Shown: positions 10,650-22,100 of the stretch, in pieces | Position numbering within the stretch: the stretch's first letter is position 1 | Layout of the letters: each line of letters begins with the position of its first letter | Source: Pachypanchax playfairii | Lineage: Eukaryota > Chordata > Actinopteri > Cyprinodontiformes > Aplocheilidae | Length of the DNA: 64,000 nt | Assembly: GCA_006937955.1 (NCBI GenBank) | Contig: SSNP01000019.1 | Coordinates: 1,648,968 to 1,712,967 of the forward strand | Reading direction: 5' to 3' | Translations under genes and position numbers: made by a program | The notes under the pieces: generated by a model | Told to the model about the DNA's origin: nothing | What the model saw: the letters and a program-made list of their open reading frames with translations, nothing else | The model's database searches: none

Positions 10650-13600
10650 TAATTATATGCATAACATAACGATTTCTTCTCTTCACTCGTCCCTGGCTGA
10701 AGACGAAGCAACACATCCTTGCTTCACCAACAGGAAGCAACCAGCTCGTCCAACCTCATCGCCACATCTCTGACGCAGAAAAGAAAGTTCTAATATCTGC
10801 AGTTCAACAGCCCCCCCCCCCATTTCAGTGTCCACACACTCACTCACACTCAGTACAGGATATTAGTGTGTTGTGAATCAAATGCTGTTTGGAATTAAAG
10901 GCCACAACCATGCTGTGATGCCATTTCCTTATTTAAAAACCCCAGAGTGGTTTTTGGCTTAATACACGCATTTCTTAGTACTCCTCCTGCATCTTGTGCT
11001 CTGAGCAGCTGCTCCACTGTCTCCTGGAAAATGACTGACTATAACATTGTGATGTAACAATGTTACACCAGGACCTGCCTGGTGTGTCTGTGCTGCCCCT
11101 GCAAATTAAACACACATGCACCGAGCTGCGCGAGTCTGAAGCAAGACACTAAGCACCACTATTATGTAGTATTTTACTTTCTAAAAATGTGTTGGTAAAA
11201 ATGTGCATTTAGCTGTGAGAGTTACAGGGATTTATTCACCATTTTATTCAGACAGCTTGGGAGGCAGCACTCATGAGGAGGGGGCCTGGGGGAGAGGTAA
11301 ATCCAGAGTTTTACTTACTGGTGAAAGAATAACTCGAGAATACAAGTCATATTTTAGGACAAATGAAGACTATATAACATCAAAGATAAGATTTTATCAT
11401 ATATGTGTCTATCCCAGATGTTGAAAGCTGTATAATAGCAGGATACAGGACCTTTAAAAGAAACCATTTTTGAACAGACATATTAAACTATAATATTATT
11501 TTAGAAGTTTGATGTATGTTTTATTTGGTTTCTGACACCAGATCCTGGTCTGTTAGGTAAAAATCTGGGTCTGCATCTCTGAGTTCCTGGACGTGATGCA
11601 GACATCTTTAAGAAACAGAAAAACAATGAGTACAGAGCTGAAACGGGGCCTGACAGATGAATATTCCTACAGATGATCATCAGTTAATCATTTTCTGAAT
11701 GTAAATACTTCTTGTGTTATTTTCTGTATTTTGAATAGATTTAAATAAAGAAGTAAAAACACATGATTACAGGCTGCTGTAAAAAAGTGACTAAAGACCC
11801 AGTTAAAGTTGGTTCTGTGACGAGAGGTCAGTTAGTTGTGTATTGACGCAACACTGGGTCATCATCTGAGTTTAGGAGGGTTTATTTAATGCCAGAACCA
11901 TTCGCAGCAAAAACCTTCTGAAAATGAGCAGCTGCTAGACTAATCTGACTGCACAGTGCTGTCTCTATCATTTCAAAATAAAAAAAAGCAGCACTGCTTC
12001 GTTCACAGATAATCTATAGATGTCAGAAAGACTACTGACATACTGCAGGTGCTTTTGGAGGAATCTGCAGAAACAGATTATGTTTGAGCCTAAAAAAATG
12101 AGCTTTTTGTAAATTTGACACTGTATTTTGTTAATGAAGATGGAAACTGAATTATATATATATATATATATATATTTACAGAACTGAGTATTAAAGTAAA
12201 TGTGAGATTAACTGTAAATGAAAGAAACACAGATGTGATCAGATGATTTCTCATTTCCGTTATTACTTAAATATAGAGAAATAAAATAAAATAACTCAGA
12301 GGATTTAGAAGGACTTCACTGGACTTTTTGTGCTGCAACACCAGCTGAAAAAATATAATATGATATGAAATATGATTAAAAAAAACATTCTTTTGTATCC
12401 TTGCGCAATGTTCTGTAGTCAAACTTGTAAAATAACATGTAAACACACTGATTTTGGGAACCAGTCCAAACAGGATCAGAACATTGTACAGGCTTGTGAT
12501 CTACATGACATTTATTAAATTAAATATATTTTGAATTAAATAAAGTTTCAGATCAGGTAAAGTTTCATACGAGTAGTAACGATTCTACTTAAATCGCGAC
12601 TCTTAATCCACATCAGTAAATGATAAAAATTCCTACGTGATTTTAAATGTGAATGTTTTAAAACCGTAAGCCTTTCAGGCCCGTTAGGTAGAGTAACTGA
12701 AACTTTGACCGGGAGTATCACAATGTTTTAACTACTAATGTATATTACACACATTCTTATTCATATACTTTTATGGATATACTTCAGTATATATAGTCAG
12801 TGTCACATCTTGATTGGATGAATTCAGATTTGATCAAACTCTCCTTGAGTTTTGATTCAACCGTCTCCACAATTTGTTCTTAATCTGGGCCTCTGTGTTG
12901 CAGCCTGGGTCAGAACATTTGTTCTAGTCAGGGTTGTGACTCACAGATGCAGCTGTCTCCATCTTTACTGCCCCTCCCTCACTGGCACTTACATGAGCTC
13001 CAATCAAAAGGGTTCAAAGTAAAGCCGTTCTGTTTAAAACTGAGCACAGGGTCGTTTCAAGAAATGGGAACATGTTGGTGTAAAACCTGTGTGTCTTTAC
13101 AACAGTAGAACTGTAATCAGTGAATTCACGCTTCTCAGGAGCAACCAAACAGGGAGAGCCATCTTCACAGATCTCCTGAGAGAATCTGGACTGAGGCTTG
13201 ATTAAATCCACTCAAATCCTAAAATGTCTTCACACTCACATGCAGAACGTTCAGCAGACTGGCCTCAGCTGGTTCCAACTTCTCAGGGGAACAGAAGCAG
13301 AGTCAAAGAGCTATTTTGAGCTAAATAAACACTTTCTGCTGCATAAACAACAACAAAAAAACAACAACAACAACAGGTACAAACAAAACGTGTTTCAGAT
13401 GCAGAACTATCACTGATCCACCACAGGAACTCCTAAGGCCTCGTATTAACACAGTTCCAACGGGGTTGGTAGTTCTCAGCCGAACCAGTTCAAGAACCTG
13501 AACGATAGACTGAGGGAAGCTCCTACAGTCTGCTGTTCTGTTGCTTCTTTAAATGTCACACACTCCTCGCTGTGTAAAGTTGAAACCTTTCAGATGTGTT

Positions 13601-14040
13601 GGGTGTATCTGCTGTGACATATTAAACATAAACACACTCCGGTTGACTAAGCAGCTAGGTGCAGAACTGGATGTAGAGGAGTGGAAAGTGGACCACTGTG
13701 GATGTGACTGTATGACCTTACTGTTAGCTTTGATCTTAATCTGAAATGTTCATCATTTTTACTATATTTACATGCAATCACAAGATGGTGAGATGCACCG
13801 GAGTCTCCCTTGTTTCAAATCACAAGTTTGACCCAGTACACATTTGATCCATGCATGCTAGCTGGGCACGCTAAATCCGTGTTGTTCAAGCGTTAATCTT
13901 GACTTGCTATGCAAGCGGAAGACTGCCCAAAAAAAAGGAACAAATTACGGCGATTCGCCCAACTACATGCATATATATAATTATTTATTTCGCAGGCGGT
14001 TGATTCTCCGAAATGTTCAATAGGTCACAAAAGCTAACCG
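10650..14040. other. gene-free AT-rich spacer with simple repeats
   Basis: No exon or assignable transposon was recognised. It contains a TA microsatellite (12153-12175), a CAA-type run near 13345-13375 and a short C run near 10809-10821. Confidence 0.45.
12153..12175. repeat. (TA)n microsatellite
   Basis: About eleven uninterrupted TA units in AT-rich spacer DNA. Confidence 0.9.
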
Positions 14041-14065
14041 TCCCACAAAGGCTGGACTCTCTCAC

Positions 14066-14240
14066 CTGAATGGAAACAGTCGCAGCTCAGACTCGGATTC
14101 AGCAGAAATCATGGGATTGTTGCGCCGCGGTGAGGAAGCGGAGGACGGAGGGCGTTCCAGGAACCGTGGTGCCGGGGACACCAAAGATCCAGCAGTCGTC
14201 TATCGTAACCCAATCACCACCACAAAATGTTAATCCGAGC
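14066..14240 (-). other. candidate minus-strand first exon in a CpG-rich patch
   Basis: A GC/CpG-rich island of about 170 bases stands out in AT-rich DNA. On the minus strand it contains an ATG followed by 15 codons (MISAESESELRLFPF) that run into a consensus donor, CAG|GTGAGA, with the last exon base at 14066. A leftward gene divergent from cstf2 would fit (human SYTL4 has that orientation). The peptide is not recognised and the exon may be non-coding. Confidence 0.25.
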
Positions 14241-14297
14241 CGTCCTACTGCTCTTTTTACCCTTTATATAAAACTTCCGTCCATGTTTTATCATGTT

Positions 14298-14370
14298 GGT
14301 TCCATAGTGTAGCGGTTATCACGTCTGCTTTACACGCAGAAGGTCCTGGGTTCGAGCCCCAGTGGAACCA
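14298..14370 (+). tRNA. tRNA-Val (anticodon TAC)
   Basis: All four arms of a 73-base tRNA can be drawn: acceptor GGTTCCA pairing with TGGAACC, D-arm with AGCGGTTA, anticodon stem TCTGC/GCAGA around the loop TTTACAC (anticodon TAC, valine), and T-arm with GGTTCGAGCCC. The discriminator base is A and CCA is not encoded, as usual in eukaryotes. The internal A box (TAGTGTAGCGG) and B box (GGTTCGAGCCC) for RNA polymerase III are intact. A TTTT terminator follows 8 bases after the gene. It stands alone about 1.8 kb upstream of cstf2. Confidence 0.97.
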
Positions 14371-14378
14371 AACCGTTC

Positions 14379-14382
14379 TTTT
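14379..14382 (+). terminator. RNA polymerase III TTTT terminator of the tRNA gene
   Basis: Four consecutive T bases, 8 bases past the tRNA 3' end, preceded by a TTC. Confidence 0.8.
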
Positions 14383-14399
14383 GATTTACTAATGACAAA

Positions 14400-15830
14400 A
14401 ACGGCGAACCGATTAAGTTAATAAAATCTGACAATCTCTGTATTTCCTGTACAATAGTTCCCGGTTACATGTCCCACTGTTAATGTTAGATGTATTTGGA
14501 TTAAGTTGATACTTCCATTCACTTTCTAACCCTGAACTGTCCCCTGCTGCTTTAGACCTAGGCTCCTGAAGCACCTCCAGTGGTGTTTACACCCAGGTTC
14601 CTGGGACAGATTCTGCAGGCTTTAGACCCAGGTGCTGAGTACCTCCCCTCTTGTTTCCTGGGTTTCTCTCTGATAATTTGTCTCTCCTTCCTGTATTTTT
14701 CTGCAGTCTTTCTTTTGCTCCACATCTCTATAATGTCATAATAAGACATAATGAATACTGTGCCCAGAATTTACTAATTGTTGTGGTTTGCGTCTCTAGC
14801 CTTCCTTCTTCCTGTTGCTGTCCTCGGCTGAAGCAGATGGCTGCCCTGCCTGAGTCTGGTTCTGCCAAACCTTCCTACCAGTAAAAAAACAGGGATTTTT
14901 TCTTCCTTGTTGCCAAGTGATTGCACAAAGCAAAATTTGGAGTTTCTCTGCATAACCTGAGCAGCGTTGCCTTTAAGATGTGACCTGGTGCTAATAATAA
15001 AACACAATGATGATAAAATAGCAGATTTAGATTTATTTCTAAATTATTAATAATGTCATGTTTTCTCTTTCCTTTTCTTTAAACTCCTGACTTTAAATAA
15101 CAGGGTGCACATTGTTAATACAAAGGAAGTTAAAATTGGCAGTTGATATTTCTTGAAATTAGTTTTTTAACCCTTAACTGTCTAAGTTTTCTTAGTAAAT
15201 TGACTCAGCATTTTATTTCCTTTTAATACTAATGTTTTATGTGTGACTGTGTTTAAAGCAAATATATACATTACTGTTAGCATGGTGGCAAGTAAAAATA
15301 GCAATTATCCCTTTAAAGGCCTGTTTACTGTATTTTTCCTCGGAAGTTGAAGTTGGTGCTACTTTGGCTGTTAAAGGCCTAACTGAGGTGGTGAGTGTCT
15401 CCTCAGACTTGGTAAATTTCTGGAAATCTCCAGAATCCTGTTTTTGTTGTTTAGACACAAAGAAATCAAGCCAATATAGTATATATATAAAAATAAACTA
15501 AAACCCATATGGGTGAAAATTATATTCAAGGCTAACTGTCACCCTAAATTATAAAGGTCATAACAGATTTACAACATAAAACAAAAATTCAAAAGCAATT
15601 TCTAAATCAAATTGATTTACATCGTGATATAGATTTAGCGTAGCTTTCATCAGACTCAACAGATGTTAACTGTTAAGTGTTATTTAAAACTTGATATTCT
15701 TACATGTTAATCTTATGAACATTTAGACATTTGAAATATTTACTGACCAAATCCTCCTGGGGACACAAACGGCATCTTTGGGGCTCTTCGTACTTGAGTT
15801 GCGTTTTTAAAGAAGGATAAAACTTTGCAA
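14400..15830. other. AT-rich spacer upstream of cstf2, nothing recognised
   Basis: No coding exon, RNA gene or assignable repeat was recognised between the tRNA gene and the cstf2 promoter. A short TA-rich run occurs near 15478-15488. Confidence 0.45.
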
Positions 15831-15839
15831 ACTCCCAAA

Positions 15840-16104
15840 ATGTTGTCTATCGCAGCGCTGAACAGGCAGCGGGAAAAAGCGTCACCATAGCAACAGCGAC
15901 ACCTGTTTTCTGACGACCGTTTTTCTTTTCTTCCCTTTTAAACGACGTGTCTTATTGTCTGTTCGTTACAAACGATTTTTTTTTTATTAAAGACGCATTT
16001 TGTTAAAATAAAAAACATTTAAAGGTTTAGTATGCGATTCGTTTCTTCAAGCGGATGTTACCACCTTCTGATATCCTGGTGTTACATTCATTTCGGTCCC
16101 CAAC
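15840..16104 (+). promoter_or_regulatory. cstf2: cstf2 promoter and 5' UTR region
   Basis: A moderately GC-rich stretch without a TATA box lies directly before the start codon. The start itself sits in AACATGGCG, which matches the YY1 core (AAnATGGCG) often found at the start of housekeeping genes. The transcription start cannot be fixed from sequence alone. Confidence 0.5.
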
Positions 16105-19100
16105 ATGGCGAACATAGCTGCTTCAACTGTGGCTGCTGCCGCTGCTGCTGCTGCGAACAGAGACCCTGCTGTTGATCGGTCGTTACGATCAGTGTTTGGT
16201 ATGTGGCTTTTTCTTTCTTCTGTGGACAGGCAATGTTTTATCCGCCAGGCTTGTGATAAATTAAAGAAAAAATAAAACGGTAAATGAATGACAAAACAAA
16301 CATGTTCCGGCTAGTTGTTTTACTTTAGCATAACATTAACCTGGTTAATAAAACAGCTTTTTAATGAAATTTTTACAGTCTCTCTGATATTATGTTGTCT
16401 ATATATATCTGATTTCTTGTTTCAGTTGGAAACATTCCGTATGAAGCTACAGAAGAACAGCTGAAGGACATATTTTCCGAAGTCGGACTTGTTGTTAGCT
16501 TCAGGTAATTTAAGGAGGAAAATATTTGAACTTGCTAAAAAATATATATTTTTTTTACCTCCCAAAGCAAACTTAAACTTTTGCAGAAGGGTACTTGATA
16601 ATAAAAGTTTAGTTTTAGTCACTTTCCACCTCGTTTTCATTGTAATAACTGGCTGTGTCCCCTTGTTTGCAGGTTGGTGTATGACAGGGAGACTGGAAAG
16701 CCAAAGGGATATGGATTCTGTGAATACCAAGACCAGGAGACGGCCCTCAGCGCCATGCGGAACCTGAATGGGAGAGAGTTCAGTGGTCGGGCTCTCAGAG
16801 TTGACAATGCAGCCAGTGAAAAGAACAAAGAAGAGCTTAAAAGTAAGTCTTTCCTTGTCTCATTACTTTAAATAAAGTCCCTGCTTTTGATTTGAGAGTC
16901 CAGATTCATTCAGATTGTGCAAATAAATCTTGCTGCTGTCAGTCTTTGTTGTGTGTATTTACTTAATACTTAAAGAAGGGACTCGGTTTGTATTGTCTTG
17001 CACAGGTTTGGGAACAGGAGCTCCCATTATTGAGTCTCCTTATGGGGACAGCGTTTCTACGGAGGAGGCTCCAGAGTCCATCAGCAGAGCTGTGGCCAGT
17101 CTTCCACCGGAGCAGATGTTTGAGCTCATGAAGCAGATGAAAGTAAGATGGATTGTTAGTTTCAGTTTAAAGGTTTTACATGCATTGTGTTGCAACTCAC
17201 TCTGTTTATGCACATATTTTGTATTCTTACACAGGTTTTGTCTGTTTTGAAGATTTTAGTTTGTTAAAACAGATTTTTCTCTCCAGCTGTGTGTGCAGAA
17301 CAGCCCCCAGGAGGCGAGGAACATGCTTCTACAGAACCCTCAGCTGGCCTATGCCCTGCTGCAGGCTCAGGTAGTCATGCGCATTGTGGACCCTGAGATC
17401 GCCTTGGTGAGACCAAAGACATTCATCTGATCTTTAACACAATTCTAACTTGACAATTTGCTTGAAAATGGAAACCTTCCTGTTTTTATTGTGCGAACAG
17501 AAAATGCTTCACCGTCAAACTACAGTCCAGCCTTTGGTTCCCAGTGGACAAGGAGGTGCCGCACCACCGGTCATCACTCCTGTGCAGCCCAGCGTGCCTG
17601 TGTCTCAACCTCAGCCTGTGGTGAGCAGAAAAATGATGCGCCGCTCCAACTTTTTTCAGTTTTTATTCTTATACCTGGGACGTGTTGAATGGAAGCCAAT
17701 GTAGGTAACTCATGTGCATATGTTTTGAATTGGATATTCGATCCACTTTTGGATTTTTATCTCATATCAGTGTTGGTTGGGTGTGAGCATTCGCCTCATT
17801 GAGGAGTTTTAGAATCTTGGTGGCTTATTCTTGAGTGTTGGAGTGAGAACTGGACTGATGGATCGGGGTTTCCTCTGATGAGTGTGTAACTCAGGTCTGT
17901 TGTACTGAGCAGAAAGGGAAACTCTTGATTTACTGATCTGTCTGAGGTTATGGGATTTAGATCCTCAGAAAGAGCAGGCCGGCTTCTGTAGGGCGTCAAC
18001 CGGGGGAAGCTGGTGAAGCTGCTGCCTGTCCAGATTGAATGGAGTCACCAGAGGTGATTCAGGCACCTGAACCTCCTTCTGGAGGTTTGCTGGGCACCTC
18101 CAACCGAGAGGAGACACTTAGGCAGACCCAGAACTCCCTGGAGGGATCATAAATCCTCTCTGGCCGTGGGATCCCTCAGGAGAAGCTGGAGAGGGAGGCC
18201 AAGGTCTCCCTACTGGACTGTAGTACACGCAGTTTAGTCACAGAAAGAAGATAAAATGTGTTTCACATGTAAACAGCAGCCTTTTGTTCCTTTGCATTTT
18301 TCAAATGTAGAAAAAAGTTTGAAAGAATATATCTGCATTAAACAGAGTCTAACGTTGTTTCAGATCATGTTTAATGAGTTCACTGGAACCGAGTCTGGGA
18401 GACAAAAATCCCTGAAAAATCACTGCGTGTTTCTTTTCAGTCCAACCCTCGACTCGGTCACGTACCTCATGTCCCTCATACACATTTAATCCAGAAGTAT
18501 TTCCAGTGTTGAGAACACAGAGAACCTCCTGCTGTGTGTGAACTGTGGAGAAAATCAGCACCTATTTCTAAATGTCACCTCGTGTTCGTGTGTGAAAACA
18601 GATTTCACGATGGGACATGGTGTCAGAATGGCTTCAGCCAGACGGATGGAAGGACATTCACTCTACACACGTTTATTCATAAAGTTTCAGATCACTTTTT
18701 ACTTTTTATCGCAACATAATCTGCTGTTTTCATGAAATATCTTGTTTTGTATTTAAATTTTAAATATTTCTCACCGTTCACCTCTGATTCCAGCCTGGAA
18801 TGCACGTCAACGGAGCGCCGCCGATGATGCAGCCTCCTGCTATGGGTGTTGTTCCTGGACCTGCACCTGGACCTGGACCGGTTGGACCGCCAGGTAATCC
18901 TTATCCTACATACACATCTGGACTGCAGTTAGTTCCCTGCAGCTGTCAGCTTCCTTCTGAGTAGTCAGACGTTACACTGTAGCTCAGTTAGGCTCATTTA
19001 CTTCATGTTCTATTAGAAGGTAAATATTCACAAGCAGAAACAAGTTAAATTTGGAACAATTAAATAAGTGTTCGGGATTAACGTTCAAAACCACAAAAAT

Positions 19101-22100
19101 CTGTAAAAACAACTTAAATTAATTTTTTTTTCCCTGATAGACTCATCTCAAAGTCAGTTCATTTGTTTTTGTTGTTTTTTTGTAGAACAAGTCTAAATCC
19201 ATTTACCATTTTTGAATCATTTAATTGTTTCTTCTGTGGATTCAGAAAGTATTTTTGTCTACTTTAATTTGGCATAAAGAAAGAAAATAAATACATTTTT
19301 AAAAAGCTGTTTAAGGCTTATAATTTACATGTTTAAAGGATTCTGTCTCTGGTCTAGCGTTGCTCTAAATGTGTCATCATTGCAGTAAGTGTATGTGAAA
19401 CGTTTGATCCCCGTCCCGCTGCTCTGAATGTCCTCAGCCTGGAGTTTAGTGACAACAGAAGGAGGGAGGGAGGAACACGTGGGTTTATTGTAACATCTGG
19501 ACAGTTAAATGATCTCCTGGTGTGTTTTCGTGTACAATGTTCAGCGCAGGTCAAGCTGTAGTTGTTTAAAGCATTGCCATGGTTACATGTCCCAACAGGT
19601 CGCCCCGTTCCTAAAGAAACAAATTAAATGTATCTACTACAGCTGTCCCTGAGCTGATGTACAACACAGTGATTACACGGTGTTTTCTCGAGCTTAGACT
19701 TCGATTCAGGATTGGTCCTGGAAGAAAGTCAAAAACTAAACATGGATCCATGAGGTCTGTTTTACATCAGCTGACTGGAAGAGCAGAGACGAGTGTGTTA
19801 ACGAGCACTGCTTCAGCGTGTTGGGTTAACCCTCGTTAACACACCTGCTCCTTCCCAATACTTTCTGAATCCACTTCACATCAAAGCTTTGCACTTGTAG
19901 CGTATCACGACTGTCACTAGGTGTCAGTAGCGTCTGCGTACTGAGGCTCACTGTAACGTCTGCTGTGGCAGGAAGGTGTTTAGTCTAAATCAGGGACCTA
20001 AATGTTTCCTGTTAGTGTTTAAACGCTCGTCTCCTGCAGCCTCGCACTTCCTCTGTGTGCATGTGATGATTTCATGAGCTCCCATTTGCTGCTTTGCTCT
20101 CTTGAGACATGTGTCTCCTGTTCTTTTCACTTTAATGCTGACTCAGGAAACCTACAGCATTCTCCCACAGGATCGGCTGGACCAGCTGCTATCGAGCGGC
20201 CTCAAGGTATCGCTGTCCTCCCTCAGTTCCCCTTTCAGCTCACTGCACGGTTGAGGAGTGGCGCTGTCAGAATGCACGGAGAATCATGAGTTTAGTTTTC
20301 TGCATCTCTGCTTATATTTTTGCAAATGTGCATCATTTACTTAAAACACTCTGTCGTTAGGAGGCTTATCAGACCCGTTCACACAGGAACAAAGATCTCG
20401 TGGGCTATCGCAGCATCAGCAGCAGGATGTGAGAAGCTGCAGAGCTGGAACGAGGCCAGAAAGATCAGAGTTTCAGATCATTTCATTAGTCTCACAGCCG
20501 GGGTTGACGGTTGTACTCGGATCAGTGTTAAATGAGGAATTCAGCTTTAATTTGGATCTTTGAAATAGCTGAAGTGGAACCACTATATGACCAAACTCAC
20601 ATGTAAAAGGTTCAGGTACGCCGGGTCGACAGTTCTGTGTATTTAATCCAGAGTATTTAAAATGAATGATCATTTGTGGTTCTCCTCCCTGTGTTTTAGT
20701 CAGATGGATTATAATTTAATCCCGATCAGAACCAGGTTACACACAGCAAATTACATGAATGCACCTAAAATACAGTTCTCATATTGTAAAATTCCTTCAA
20801 GATGAACTTGTGCAGACAGTACAAATAAAAACACAGGTAATTTTCTTTAATCTGTGGGATTTGAGGTCATAAAAAAATCCCCAATTTGAATTGAATCCTA
20901 CTTGGAAGAAAGGCGGGGCTAAACGAAGCTTCCCATCCAAGTTGTTCGCTGTTTGACCTTCGGTGACATTTTCATCACTTGCTGTTGTCTTGTTCATGTT
21001 TCATTATCAGCCTCGTTGCCATGGCGCCTTTGGGTGAATCGGGTGAAGTTTGTTCACCTCCATAATGAACACTTACTAGCTACATATCACAAAATCTAAT
21101 GGAGCCTAGATAAAAAAAGATATGATCATTCCATCTGTCCAACAGGTGCCGAATCATTCTCCACAAAAAGAATTTACAAAATACTTTTAAAAAAATCTGT
21201 TTATGTAACTGAACACGTCTTGTGTATCGAGTAACTCTCGTCCAACTGGATCATTCAGATAAATGTTACTGAACTTTGTGTTCTGGATGGTTTCTGCTCG
21301 ATCTCTGCACGTCTGCTGCCTGCCGTGTTTTTACTGCTGAGTCATGTTTCTCTTTGGGGGCTTTTGAAATGCAGGAAGGTGTTTATGTGTTTTTTTTAAA
21401 TGTGAATCTTTACATTAACATTAAAAGGGATTCCTGTCTGATATTCTCTCAGGTTTGATATTTAACTGAACCTTTTTTTAACGGTGTGTGTGGAACTTGA
21501 CCAGCTGGTCTCAGAAGACGTGGTTTTGTTCTTTAAATTATTTCAAACAGCTGATCGTGTGATTTCTCCTCTCAGGACCAGGCGGTATCCCCCCCAGAGG
21601 TCTGCTCGGAGATGGGCCCAATGATCCCAGAGGAGGAACTCTTCTGACTGTCACCGGAGAGGTCATTGACCCCAGGTAAGATGTTCACCTGTAGCATCAT
21701 TTGGATTTCACCTGTTTGTTTTAACACAGTGATGGAACATTTTAAATATTAATATAAAACTGCACTTTAAGCTGATTAGATTGAAAAAGTTCATACGTTC
21801 ATATTTAGTCGAGCCTACATGGCGGCTCCGCCCCCTCTACAAAACCCACCTGTACATATGCCACCAATGGGAGCTGGAGGGCCTCCGCTGGGTGAACCTC
21901 GACCCATGATGGTGGACCCACGAGGATCCACAATGATGGAGCCACGTGGAGCGCCAATGATGGAGCCACGTGGAGCTCCTATGATGGAGCCACGTGGAGC
22001 TCCTATGATGGAGCCACGTGGAGCGCCTATGATGGAGCCACGAGGAGCGCCTATGATGGAGCCACGGGGAGCGCCTATGGAAACCAGAGGTAGAGCCAGA

